Part shown: positions 54,109 to 63,372 of the stretch, piece after piece
Position numbering within the stretch: position 1 is the first letter of the stretch
Layout of the letters: every line of letters starts with the position of its first letter
Assembly (NCBI RefSeq): GCF_000711875.1
Contig: NZ_JONM01000001.1
Location: forward strand, 227,934 to 291,933
DNA: 64,000 nt
Direction: 5' to 3'
From: Andreprevotia chitinilytica DSM 18519
GTDB lineage: Bacteria; Pseudomonadota; Gammaproteobacteria; Burkholderiales; Chitinibacteraceae
Made by a program: the position numbers and the translations under genes
Notes under the pieces: generated by a model
What the model saw: only the letters and a program-made list of their open reading frames with translations
Database searches by the model: none
What the model was told of the DNA's origin: nothing

Positions 54109-55485
54109 TCAATCCCGCCACCCCAACTTCCCATGCAACTTCACCACATCCCCCACGATGATCAACGCCGGCGGTTTGATCGCATGCTCACTGATCAATG
54201 CCGGCAAGGTGGTGAGCGTGCCGACGACGGTGCGCTGATCCGCCCAGGTGGCGCGTTCAATGATGGCAACAGGCGTATCGGCGGCGCGGCCGTGGGCGAT
54301 CAACTGGGCGCAGATGGCGGGTGCTTGCTTCACGCCCATGTAGATCACGACGGTTTCGGTGCTGCTGACGAGGCGTGGCCAGTCCAGCTCGATCTCATCG
54401 CCGCGCCGGTGGCCGGTGACGAAAGTGACCGACTGCGCGTAATCGCGGTGCGTGAGCGGGATGCCGGCGTAGCACGATGCGCCAGACGCCGACGTAATGC
54501 CGGGCACGACTTCAAATGCCACACCGTTGTCCGCCAGCTCTTCGATCTCTTCACCGCCGCGCCCGAAAATGAACGGGTCGCCGCCCTTCAGGCGCAATAC
54601 ACGCTGGCCTTGCTGTGCCAGTTTCACCAGCAGTTTGTTGATGTCTTCCTGCGGCAAGGCATGGTTGTTGGCTTTCTTGCCGACATAGATGCGCTCGGCA
54701 TCGCGCCGCACCAAGTCAAGAATCTGCGGCGAGACGAGGTTGTCGTACAGCACTACATCGGCTTTCTGCATCAGGCGTAGCGCGCGCAGGGTGAGCAGAT
54801 CCGGGTTGCCGGGACCGGCACCGACGAGATAGACCGCACCGCTTGGCGTGCTCTCAGCCTGTGCGAGCTCTGCCAGCAAAGTCGCTTCTGCGGCTTGGGT
54901 GTTGCCGGCAATGGCTTGTTCGGCGGCGGGGCCTTCCAGCGCGGTTTCCCAAAACAGCCGGCGGGCACGCTCATCGCTGAATTTGGTTTTGACCGCATCG
55001 CGCAGTTGCCCGGCCAAGCGGGCGAGGGTGGCATAGCCATACGGTAGCAGCGCTTCGATCTTTGCCTTCACCTGCCGTGCCAGCACCGGCGCATTGCCGC
55101 CGCTGGAAATGGCGACGATGACCGGCGAGCGATCGACGATGGCGGGCACGATGAAACGGCAATGTTCCGGGCTATCTACCGCGTTGATCAGAATGCCGCG
55201 TGTTTCGCAGTCGGCAAAAATCCGGGCGTTGACGGCAGCATCATCGGTGGCGGCGATCACCAGCCGTTGTCCGTCGAGCTGGGATGCGTGATAGGGGTTG
55301 GCGATATGTGTGATACGGCCGGTATCGCGCAGGGCCGTGAGTTCAGCGGTCAGCTCCGGCGCGGCCAGAGTGAGTTGAGCGCCGGCTTCCAGCAGGAGCC
55401 GTGCCTTGCGCGTGGCGACTTCACCGCCGCCGATGAGCAGGCAGCGTTGGTCGGAGAGCTTGAGAAAGAGGGGGAAATAATCCAT
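54109..55485 (-). CDS. cysG: Siroheme synthase, trifunctional CysG
   Basis: Makes siroheme from uroporphyrinogen III for sulfite and nitrite reductases. The 458-residue protein (E. coli CysG has 457) joins an N-terminal precorrin-2 dehydrogenase/ferrochelatase (LIGGGEVATRKARLLLEAGA; ISSGGNAPVLARQVK) to a C-terminal SAM uroporphyrinogen methyltransferase from about 215 (LVGAGPGNPDLLTLRA, GGDPFIFGRGGEE). No assimilatory reductase gene lies nearby in the window. Apparently monocistronic. Confidence 0.96.
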   Translation of the reverse strand: MDYFPLFLKLSDQRCLLIGGGEVATRKARLLLEAGAQLTLAAPELTAELTALRDTGRITHIANPYHASQLDGQRLVIAATDDAAVNARIFADCETRGILINAVDSPEHCRFIVPAIVDRSPVIVAISSGGNAPVLARQVKAKIEALLPYGYATLARLAGQLRDAVKTKFSDERARRLFWETALEGPAAEQAIAGNTQAAEATLLAELAQAESTPSGAVYLVGAGPGNPDLLTLRALRLMQKADVVLYDNLVSPQILDLVRRDAERIYVGKKANNHALPQEDINKLLVKLAQQGQRVLRLKGGDPFIFGRGGEEIEELADNGVAFEVVPGITSASGASCYAGIPLTHRDYAQSVTFVTGHRRGDEIELDWPRLVSSTETVVIYMGVKQAPAICAQLIAHGRAADTPVAIIERATWADQRTVVGTLTTLPALISEHAIKPPALIIVGDVVKLHGKLGWRD

Positions 55486-55577
55486 GAGACGGGCATGCCT
55501 ATGTCGTTGCCGCCATTGTAAGGAGGTGGGGGCTGCTTGGCTGGGGTTTCTGCGGATTGGTGGGTGTTGGCGCTTCC

Positions 55578-55672
55578 GTAGCCCGGACGGCTTTGCCGGC
55601 CGGGGTCGCTGTGCCCATTGTCGTCGAGGATGCCTTGGTGCAGTCCCCGGCCGGCAAAGCCATCTGGGCTAC
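55578..55672. repeat. GTAGCCCGGAC palindromic repeat pair
   Basis: GTAGCCCGGACGGCTTTGCC...GGGG (55578-55605) is inverted at 55645-55672 with one or two changes, giving a 95-bp hairpin-forming unit between cysG and the TPR-GGDEF gene. Same family as 32655-32786 and 39649-39676. Confidence 0.8.
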
Positions 55673-55681
55673 GGGGTGCTG

Positions 55682-57277
55682 CTAGCCCAACAACAAATCC
55701 CCGCTCGCCTCATCACAAACCCGATTCCGGCCTTGTTTCTTGGCGCGGTAGAGCAGGGCATCGGCGCGGGCGATGACGCCGCGTGGGCCTTCGCCGGGGC
55801 GGGCGCTGGCGCAGCCGATGCTGGTGGTGACTTTCAGGCCGACGGCGATGTCGGCCCAGGTTTCGCTTGCAACACGGCGGCGGAGCCGTTCGGCGACCAG
55901 CGTGGCGGTGCTTCCGTCCAGACCTGGCAGCACAATGCAGAATTCCTCGCCGCCATAGCGAGTGACGGTTTCGCCGTTGCGGCAGCTTTCCCGCAGCAGC
56001 TGGCCGATTTGCGCCAGCACCTGATCGCCCGCGGCATGGCCGTAGTTGTCGTTGATGGCTTTGAAATGGTCGATGTCGAGCATCAGGATGGACAGTGCCG
56101 ATGGCTCGTGTTCGGCCAGGAAATCGAGCTGCGTTTCGAGCGCACGGCGGTTGGCGGTGCCGGTGAGGGCATCGGTTTCCACTTCGCGGCTCAGGGTCGA
56201 GAGCACGGCTTGGTGGTGGCGCAGCCGGGCTTGCAGCGTCTGGTTTTCCTGATCGGACTGCAGCAGTTTGAGGCGCGTTTCCAACCGCCTGACGCGCTTG
56301 AGCGTGGCACCGAGCAGGCGGGTTTCCTGCTGACGGATCAGATTGCGTTCCATGGCTGAGTGGTAGGCACGGTGGCTGATCAGTGCCGCCTCAAACTGAC
56401 CGTGCGCCTTGTGATGCAAGTAGAGCGCCCGTTCGGCTTGTTCGATCAGCGTGGCGGATTGCAAGTCGTGCGCCAAGCGGCGGGCGAGTTCGAGCTGGAT
56501 CTGGCACGACTGTGGCAGGCTCATTGCCCGATCCAGCTCTGCTTGGGTGAACGCAGTGTGGAATTCGCACCAGTGATGACGGGTTTCGCGGATTAACTGC
56601 CTTGCTTCAGTCAACGCGGCTTGCCCGACATCGAGCTCACCCTGGCGGATCAGTGCCATGGCTTCGTACAGCCAGCTTTCCGCTTCCAGCTGGGTATGGC
56701 CGTGGCTGGCGAGCTTGCGCCGGGCCAGACGCAGGCTGACCAGCGCTTCGTCATGACGGCCGAGCTGCAGGTAATCGTTGGCGATGCAAAGGTAGATCGA
56801 GCCGAGCGAGGCGGGCGCTTCGACCGCATCGGCGTGTTCCAGCGAGCGCAAGTGATGCGCCAGCGCTTGTTCAAAGTCGCCCAGGCCGAAATAGATTTTG
56901 CCGATGCCCAGATGTGCCATGACGAACATGGCGTCGTCGCCGGCTTGCACGGCGGCTTCCAGGCAATCGAGCCAGCGTCGCATGGCTTGGTTGACGTGGC
57001 CGAGCAGCAGATGGTGGCCGGCCAGCTCATCGAGCGCTTTCATCAGTAGCTGGTTTTGCTGCAGCCGGCGCAGCCGCGGCATCAGGCGCTCCAGCTCTTG
57101 CACGGATTCGGCAATCTGCCCCTGGCGGCCGAGCGCAATGGCGGCGACCAGTTGCGCTTGAGCAGCACCGATCTGATCCCCCATGGCACGTGCGGTGCGC
57201 ACCTCGATCAACGCGCATTCGCGGGCACTGGTGAGCTCTTGCCGATCCAGCAAGGCACTGAGAATTTCTACACTCAT
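55682..57277 (-). CDS. Cytoplasmic TPR-GGDEF diguanylate cyclase
   Basis: A 531-residue protein with no membrane segment: helical TPR-like repeats at about 1-330, a coiled coil (LKRVRRLETRLKLLQSD), then GGDEF at about 365-531 with DALTGTANRRAL, MLDIDHFKAINDNYGH and active RYGGEEF. The position of the inhibitory site reads RNGE, not RxxD, so product feedback may be lost. TPRs probably bind a protein partner. It lies 61 bp downstream of a paralogue with a ruined active site. Confidence 0.9.
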   Translation of the reverse strand: MSVEILSALLDRQELTSARECALIEVRTARAMGDQIGAAQAQLVAAIALGRQGQIAESVQELERLMPRLRRLQQNQLLMKALDELAGHHLLLGHVNQAMRRWLDCLEAAVQAGDDAMFVMAHLGIGKIYFGLGDFEQALAHHLRSLEHADAVEAPASLGSIYLCIANDYLQLGRHDEALVSLRLARRKLASHGHTQLEAESWLYEAMALIRQGELDVGQAALTEARQLIRETRHHWCEFHTAFTQAELDRAMSLPQSCQIQLELARRLAHDLQSATLIEQAERALYLHHKAHGQFEAALISHRAYHSAMERNLIRQQETRLLGATLKRVRRLETRLKLLQSDQENQTLQARLRHHQAVLSTLSREVETDALTGTANRRALETQLDFLAEHEPSALSILMLDIDHFKAINDNYGHAAGDQVLAQIGQLLRESCRNGETVTRYGGEEFCIVLPGLDGSTATLVAERLRRRVASETWADIAVGLKVTTSIGCASARPGEGPRGVIARADALLYRAKKQGRNRVCDEASGDLLLG

Positions 57278-57338
57278 CGGCTGACTTTCATCGCGGGGCG
57301 CTGATCCGAATGCTTATTGGGGCGCTCATTGGAGTCGC

Positions 57339-58877
57339 TCATTGGGCGGGCTCTCGGGCTTCGATCAACAGGCGGCGCAGCTGGGCTTCCAGACTCTCCC
57401 CTGGCAGCGCGGCGCCGGCAGCCAGTGTGAGCCCGGCGGGCGGTGCATCGGCGGGCCACGCCAGTTGGGCGGGCAGGGCGAGCATGTCTGCCGCGAGGGC
57501 GGAACGGGCCGCGAGCGCCTCGGTATCCACCTGGATTGCCAGCACGGAGCCGCCAAAGCGCAAACCGCTGGCATCGGGGAAGCGCTGGCGCAGCAGTCCG
57601 GCCAGGCGGGCCAGCAGCGCATCGCCATGCTCCTGGCCGAGTTGCAGATTGATTTCCCACAGATTGCGAGCGACGACCAGCAACAAGCCTTGCTGCGCGG
57701 CGTTGTGTTCCGGCCGGCGGCGCTCGGGCCAACTCTGGTTGCGGCCCCACCAGCCAAAACCGGTGAGGACGTCATGTGTCGGTTGGCTGGCCGCGTCTTT
57801 CAATGCCTGTAGCCGGCGGCTTTCCTGCCGCATCTTGTGCAGGTGCAATTCCATTTCCACATTGCGTGCCGAACGGCTATCGAACAGCCGAGCACGCTGG
57901 CGGTTATCGCGGAGCAGGCGGATGCGGTAGTCGTGGTAGAGCTCATGCGCAGCCAGCGCGCCGGCAAAGTCGCCGAGTTCGGTCTTGATGTCGGCCAATC
58001 GACTGTACAGGCGCTGCAAGACGAAGCCGGGGTCGAAGTACGCTGCCATGTTGATCGCCGCCCCGATCGCTTGTGCCGCTTCGACCAACCGGCCTTGCCG
58101 GCCACGCAATTGGCCGACCAGCTCGCTGGCCCGAGTGTGTCCCCAGAGCAAGCCGTGATCCCGGCTGATTTGCATGGCGCAACGCAGGGCTTGCTCGGCT
58201 GCATCCAGCTCGCCGCGCGCGAGCAGGTTCGCGCCGAGGTAAAGCCGATAATCGCAGTGAGAAGCCTGGCTCCAGTTTGGATGGGCCGAGATCACCGGGC
58301 CAATGCGTGCCAGCACTTCCTGCGCTTGCTGTACGCGATCCAGCTCGGTGAGCGCAGAAAGCAGGTAGAGCCCGGTCTTGCAGTGGTATTCGGTGTGGCC
58401 GGCATCGGTGGCGAGGTCGTAGGCATAGCGGAAGGCGAGCTCGGCGCGGGCCGGGTCGTTTTCGAGCAGGAACAGGCCACCGATGCCAAGGTAGCTCTCG
58501 CACAAGGCCGGCAGGTCGTTGCGCTCGCTGGCGAGTGCAAGGCTTTTTAACCAGGATTGTAATGAATTGGTCAGTCTGCCCTGTGCCTGCAGCGTTTGCG
58601 CGACCAATTGCCAGGCGTGAGTTTCGGGTACTGGCCGCTCTTGCTGGCGCAAGAGCCGCAAAGCGGCTCGGGCTTGCGTGAGGGCAGACGGAAACTGGTT
58701 GGTTTCCCAGTGATGGCGTGCCTCGCGCAGCCGGGCATCCACTTCCGCTTTGGTATCGCGCTGCCGGCGGGCGGCAAGCCGATCCCGCTTCGCTGTTTCC
58801 AGCGCTTGGCGGGCATGTTTGCGGGCCGCAATGTTGAGGTCCTCTGCGTGCTGCAGGGCCGCTTCCCAGTGGGTCAC
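57339..58877 (-). CDS. TPR protein with degenerate GGDEF domain (paralogue of the downstream cyclase)
   Basis: A 512-residue protein with the same plan as the next gene: TPR-like repeats to about 340, a coiled coil, then a GGDEF-like domain. Here the metal-binding segment reads VVARNLWEINLQLGQEHGD instead of LDIDHFKAINDNYGH, and the signature reads RFGGSVLAI instead of RYGGEEF. It cannot be an active cyclase and may be a partner or c-di-GMP-independent scaffold. The start is a GTG without an obvious ribosome site; no other early start exists. Confidence 0.85.
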   Translation of the reverse strand: MTHWEAALQHAEDLNIAARKHARQALETAKRDRLAARRQRDTKAEVDARLREARHHWETNQFPSALTQARAALRLLRQQERPVPETHAWQLVAQTLQAQGRLTNSLQSWLKSLALASERNDLPALCESYLGIGGLFLLENDPARAELAFRYAYDLATDAGHTEYHCKTGLYLLSALTELDRVQQAQEVLARIGPVISAHPNWSQASHCDYRLYLGANLLARGELDAAEQALRCAMQISRDHGLLWGHTRASELVGQLRGRQGRLVEAAQAIGAAINMAAYFDPGFVLQRLYSRLADIKTELGDFAGALAAHELYHDYRIRLLRDNRQRARLFDSRSARNVEMELHLHKMRQESRRLQALKDAASQPTHDVLTGFGWWGRNQSWPERRRPEHNAAQQGLLLVVARNLWEINLQLGQEHGDALLARLAGLLRQRFPDASGLRFGGSVLAIQVDTEALAARSALAADMLALPAQLAWPADAPPAGLTLAAGAALPGESLEAQLRRLLIEAREPAQ

Positions 58878-58950
58878 GTTTGTAAGCTTTACGCTTGCTG
58901 GCTTGTTGGTAAAGACAACATCATAACGAGTTGGATTAGTCCGCGCTAAT

Positions 58951-58978
58951 AAAAAAACGGCCGCATCGGCGGCCGTTT
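58951..58978 (-). terminator. Terminator of the decarboxylase gene
   Basis: AAACGGCCG and CGGCCGTTT form a stem that, read on the minus strand, is followed by seven T residues. It lies 30 bp after the stop. Confidence 0.88.
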
Positions 58979-59008
58979 GGTACTAACGATGGTGCAACGG
59001 TTTAACGC

Positions 59009-61273
59009 TTATTCCTGAACGCAATCAACGAAATAACGCGTCTCGCCGCCGACCTTTTCGGCGACCAGCCCGTGAATGTAGGTTTCAAAGCCCGGGAAGC
59101 CATGGTTGAATTCCCGCGCAAACCTCAGGTAATCCACGATGGTCTTGTTGAAGACTTCGCCAGGAATCAACAGCGGAATACCGGGTGGGTAAGGCGTAAG
59201 CATCACGGCGGTTACACGGCCTTCCAGTTCATCCAGCGGCACACGCTCGATCTCGCGGTGGGCCATCTTGGCGAACGCTTTGGCGGGCTTCATGGCCGGC
59301 ACGAGATCGGACAAGTACATCTCGGTCGTGAGCTTGGCGACGTTATTGCGCTTGTAGCAGGCGTGAATCTGGCTGCACAGATCGGCCAGGCCAATGCGCT
59401 CGTACTGCGGGAACTGCGCTACGAACTCCGGCAGGATGCGCCACAGCGGTGCGTTCTTGTCGTGGTCGTCCTTGAATTGCTGCAAGGCAGTCAGCAGCGT
59501 ATTCCAGCGGCCCTTGGTGATGCCAATGGTGAACAGGATGAAGAACGAATACAGCCCGGTCTTCTCGATCACCACACCATGCTCGGCGAGGTATTTGGAG
59601 ACGATCGATGCCGGGATACCGGTCGAATCGAATTCGCCTTGTACGTTCAGGCCCGGGGTAATGATGGTGGCCTTGATCGGATCGAGCATGTTGAAGCCCT
59701 CGGCGATATCGCCGAAGCCGTGCCAATCCTCGCCTGCCTTGAGCATCCACGCATCGCGATGATCCAGACCTTCATCGGTCAGATCGTCTGGGCCCCAGAC
59801 CTTGAACCACCAGTCTTCACCGTATTCTTCATCCACCTTGCGCATGGCGCGACGGAAGTCGAGCGCTTCGGTGAGCGATTCTTCCACCAGCGCGGTGCCG
59901 CCCGGTGCTTCCATCATCGCCGCCGCCACATCGCAGCTCGCGATAATCGCGTACTGCGGGCTGGTGGAGGTGTGCATCAGATAGGCTTCGTTGAAGATAT
60001 CGCGGTCGAGCTTGTTGTCCTCAGCATCCTGCACGAGGATTTGCGAAGCTTGCGACAGACCCGCCAGCAGTTTGTGCGTGGATTGGGTGGAGAACACCAT
60101 CGAATCCTTGCAGCGCGGCCGGCCTTCGCCAATGGCGTGATAGTCGCCATAGAAGTCATGGAAGGCGGCGTGCGGCAACCAGGCCTCATCGAAATGCAGC
60201 GTTTCGATCTGGCCATCCAGCAGGCCTTTGATTTCCTCGACGTTGTACATGATGCCGTCGTAGGTGGATTGCGTGATCGTCAGCACGCGTGGCTTCACAT
60301 CCGGATTCTGTTCCAGCTTTTCGCGGCAGAACGGGTTGGCCAGCATCTTTTGGCGAATGCTTTCCGGCTCGAATTCGCTACGCGGAATCGGCCCGATGAT
60401 GCCGTAGTGGTTACGTGTGGGCATCAGGAACACCGGCACCGCGCCGGTCATCATGATCGCGTGCAGGATCGACTTGTGGCAGTTGCGATCCACCACGACG
60501 ATATCGCCTGGCGCGACGGTCGAGTTCCACACGATCTTGTTCGAGGTGGAAGTACCGTTGGTGACGAAGAACAAATGATCGCAATTGAAAATACGCGCCG
60601 CATTGCGTTCTGATGCCGCGACCGGGCCAGTGTGATCCAGCAGCTGCCCGAGCTCATCGACCGCGTTGCAGACGTCGGCGCGCAGCATGTTCTCGCCAAA
60701 GAACTGGTGGAACATCTGGCCGACCGGCGATTTCAGGAACGCCACGCCACCCGAGTGCCCCGGGCAATGCCACGAATACGAACCATCTTGCGCATAGTGG
60801 GTGAGGGCACGGAAGAACGGCGGTGCCAGTGAATCCAGGTAGGACTTGGCTTCGCGGATGATGTGGCGCGCCACGAACTCCGGCGTGTCTTCATGCATAT
60901 GAATGAAGCCATGCAGCTCACGCAGCACATCGTTTGGAATATGGCGCGCGGTACGCGTTTCGCCATACAGATAGATAGGGATATCGGGATTGCGGCGACG
61001 AATCTCGGCCACGAAGTTACGCAGGCTGGTCAAAGCCTCCTGCGTTTCCTCCGGACTGCCGCCACCGAATTCTTCATCGTCGATCGACAGGATAAAACCG
61101 GCTGCGCGGCTTTGCTGCTGCGCAAAGCTGGTCAGATCGCCGTAGCTGGTATAGCCGATGACATCCATGCCCTCGGCCTCCATCGCGGCGGCAAGTTCAC
61201 GAATGCCCGAGCCACTGGTGTTCTCGGAGCGAAAGTCTTCGTCGATGATGACGATGGGAAAATAAAAACGCAT
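59009..61273 (-). CDS. Orn/Lys/Arg decarboxylase, PLP-dependent, with wing domain
   Basis: A 754-residue fold-type I decarboxylase that makes a polyamine precursor or consumes protons in acid stress. Domains: N-terminal wing (about 1-130; DIPIYLYGETRTARHIPNDV), PLP core with WHCPGHSGG, HFDEAWLPHAAF and the lysine in TQSTHKLLAG, and a C-terminal domain (TPYPPGIPLLIPGEV). The ATG at 61273 gives the usual MRFYFPIVIIDED start. The long form with wing points to the inducible lysine/arginine/ornithine types; I cannot choose among the three substrates. Confidence 0.92.
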   Translation of the reverse strand: MRFYFPIVIIDEDFRSENTSGSGIRELAAAMEAEGMDVIGYTSYGDLTSFAQQQSRAAGFILSIDDEEFGGGSPEETQEALTSLRNFVAEIRRRNPDIPIYLYGETRTARHIPNDVLRELHGFIHMHEDTPEFVARHIIREAKSYLDSLAPPFFRALTHYAQDGSYSWHCPGHSGGVAFLKSPVGQMFHQFFGENMLRADVCNAVDELGQLLDHTGPVAASERNAARIFNCDHLFFVTNGTSTSNKIVWNSTVAPGDIVVVDRNCHKSILHAIMMTGAVPVFLMPTRNHYGIIGPIPRSEFEPESIRQKMLANPFCREKLEQNPDVKPRVLTITQSTYDGIMYNVEEIKGLLDGQIETLHFDEAWLPHAAFHDFYGDYHAIGEGRPRCKDSMVFSTQSTHKLLAGLSQASQILVQDAEDNKLDRDIFNEAYLMHTSTSPQYAIIASCDVAAAMMEAPGGTALVEESLTEALDFRRAMRKVDEEYGEDWWFKVWGPDDLTDEGLDHRDAWMLKAGEDWHGFGDIAEGFNMLDPIKATIITPGLNVQGEFDSTGIPASIVSKYLAEHGVVIEKTGLYSFFILFTIGITKGRWNTLLTALQQFKDDHDKNAPLWRILPEFVAQFPQYERIGLADLCSQIHACYKRNNVAKLTTEMYLSDLVPAMKPAKAFAKMAHREIERVPLDELEGRVTAVMLTPYPPGIPLLIPGEVFNKTIVDYLRFAREFNHGFPGFETYIHGLVAEKVGGETRYFVDCVQE

Positions 61274-61422
61274 GAGCGGTGAACCTTTCCAAAGAGATAA
61301 AGGAAAGGGAGCGCGGTACCTCTGGCAGCGTGGCAATGCGCGCTGTTACCGGCCTTGGACGTCCCGGAAAAGCGCGTAGTGTACCCTGTTTGCTTGTTGC
61401 GAAAGTGACAAGCTGATTGATG

Positions 61423-61929
61423 TCAAGCGCTGGGCAAGATCAGTCCGAAAGCCAAATATTGCTGAGTACCCTGAGGGTTGTCCCAGCTCACTGTTACTTC
61501 CACGCGATAGATGAATTTTTGCGTTGCCGCGTTGGCACTCGTGGCAGTCGAACTCATCTTCCAGGAAGTGGTGTAGCTGTTACCCGAAACGCTGCTGATT
61601 GCTGTGGCTGTCCCTGTCGAAGGGGTGAGCAGATTACTTGGCGTGCTCAGGTCTGTGACATAACACGTTGTACTGCCGCTGATCGGGCAGAGTCCGACAA
61701 TCGTATTCAAGGCGCTGCCCCGGGTGGCCCGGTAACCATCAATCACCCGCTGTGCCAATGCCTGTGCTTCACTGCGTTGCGTGGAAAGTGCGGCGGATTG
61801 ATACAATTGCCCCTGAAACTTCGACAAGACCAATAAGCCGCTACTGAGTATGACCAGCGAAATCATCATTTCGATGATGGAGATACCGGCTTGCCAATTT
61901 CGCAGTCGTAATATCTTCTTGATCTGCAT
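61423..61929 (-). CDS. pilV: Type IV minor prepilin, PilV-like
   Basis: A 168-residue prepilin-like protein. A short basic leader ends in QAG, followed by ISIIEMMISLVILSSGLLVL, i.e. cleavage after Gly with Glu at mature position 5, as required by PilD. The C-terminal part has one cysteine pair (GLCPISGSTTC). It lies three bases after pilX and is the last visible gene of the minor pilin operon. PilV primes pilus assembly and is incorporated into the fibre in related systems. Confidence 0.85.
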   Translation of the reverse strand: MQIKKILRLRNWQAGISIIEMMISLVILSSGLLVLSKFQGQLYQSAALSTQRSEAQALAQRVIDGYRATRGSALNTIVGLCPISGSTTCYVTDLSTPSNLLTPSTGTATAISSVSGNSYTTSWKMSSTATSANAATQKFIYRVEVTVSWDNPQGTQQYLAFGLILPSA

Positions 61930-61932
61930 GAT

Positions 61933-63372
61933 TCAGAAATCTTTCCAGGATTGCCCGGTCTTGGCCGCGCCAGTAGAGGCCGGCGGGTAAGTTGTTCTAC
62001 TGGTTATGGCGCTGTCAGCATTAACGCGCAATGACGCATTTGTCGAAACATTGCCATAGAAGGCAGCGGAGCCATTGACCACGATTGAGCCGGAAGCAGT
62101 ACTGGTGGTGCTGCCACCGACATATAGCGTGCCGTCAATTTTCAACGCGCCATTAATGCTTGCGTCACCAGTGACGATGAAAGTCAAAGGGGTGCTGGTT
62201 GATGAGCCGCCACCCTCAATGGGAAACTGACCTGTTCCTGTTGGTACTTCGTTGTAGCCAAGCGCTTGATAGCCTTCGTTGGCACAAGCCAAGAATGGAT
62301 ATGTTGCAACCGATATGTCTAGATTGCCATTGATCCAGATTACTGTTTTCTTTGGGCTCGCGGCATTCGCGGATGTAATTGCGGCACATAGATCGCTTCC
62401 TGAAGCGGCTCCACCCGTACCTGCGCCTGTTGTTCCGCTAATTTGTAACGTTGTGCTCGCGGCCTGAACGGTGCTCATGCTTTGGCCAAATATGCTTTGG
62501 AAGTAACTCGCCTGCGATGAACTGTGGGTACCGGTGTTGTATGCGCCACAGCTTCCGCCCGAAGCGCCAGTGCCTGGGCAATCCTTGACATCCAATGCCG
62601 AGCCATCGCCGCTGATTACCCCATTGCTGACGCGGATGCCGCAGGTAATGACTTGTGGGGTTTGCTGATCGGTATAGCCGTGAATGCTGGATCCGTTGTA
62701 TTCGGTGAGCGAGCCGTTGATATCCAAGGCACAAGCAGAGTTGCCGCCATTTGCGTTGATATCAATGCTGATGACTGCTTCGGCATATGCGGTAGAGGTG
62801 GCCGTTTGCGTCGTTGGGCACACCGCATCAGCACAACCCCGACTGAAAATCCGTAGTTTCCCACCACCTAAATCTGTCAGATAAATTGTATAGCTCGAGA
62901 TCTGGTTGGAGCCCGTTGGCTGTGTCAACGTCACTCCGGAAAAGCTATTGGCATTGTTGTTTGCCGGATTTAGCGTAGTGGAATTGGTGTTGGTGAAGTC
63001 ATGATAAAGGGCACCGGCAGTGCTATTCAGATATCCCCTGTTGTTAGGGGTGTTGTTGTAGGCGGTTTTCACGCCGGTATAGTTGCCCGCCACGCCTGTG
63101 AGGTAAAGAGTCCCCACGCCAGAATTGCCGTCGAAAATATCGGCAACAAATTGATCCAGACCCGACTGCGCGGCATTGAATGCAACGGCGCGTTTCAACT
63201 GATTGGTAGATGTTCTTTGCTCGATAAAGGTTGAACGGTTGCTATAGATGGCAAATACCGTCACCACGAGCAACATGACGATCGTCACAAATAATGTAGC
63301 AATTCCGGTTTGATTCGCGGGTGCCTGATGATAAGGAGGCCGAATGAACATGAGTGTGCGAGTTTTTTTCAC
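61933..63372 (-). CDS. pilX: Large PilX-like minor pilin assembly protein
   Basis: A 479-residue protein with the PilX-type N-terminus: a polar stretch, then GIATLFVTIVMLLVVTVFAI and the following amphipathic helix (LKRAVAFNAAQSGLDQF). PilX proteins are usually under 250 residues, so this one is unusually long. The rest is Thr/Ser/Gly-rich with several cysteines (ACALDI, VITCGI, KDCPGT, GSCGAY) and short repeating strands near the end (TGDASINGALKIDGTLYVGG) that look beta-helical. Starts at a GTG overlapping the pilW stop; an ATG at 63351 is the alternative. Confidence 0.82.
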   Translation of the reverse strand: MKKTRTLMFIRPPYHQAPANQTGIATLFVTIVMLLVVTVFAIYSNRSTFIEQRTSTNQLKRAVAFNAAQSGLDQFVADIFDGNSGVGTLYLTGVAGNYTGVKTAYNNTPNNRGYLNSTAGALYHDFTNTNSTTLNPANNNANSFSGVTLTQPTGSNQISSYTIYLTDLGGGKLRIFSRGCADAVCPTTQTATSTAYAEAVISIDINANGGNSACALDINGSLTEYNGSSIHGYTDQQTPQVITCGIRVSNGVISGDGSALDVKDCPGTGASGGSCGAYNTGTHSSSQASYFQSIFGQSMSTVQAASTTLQISGTTGAGTGGAASGSDLCAAITSANAASPKKTVIWINGNLDISVATYPFLACANEGYQALGYNEVPTGTGQFPIEGGGSSTSTPLTFIVTGDASINGALKIDGTLYVGGSTTSTASGSIVVNGSAAFYGNVSTNASLRVNADSAITSRTTYPPASTGAAKTGQSWKDF

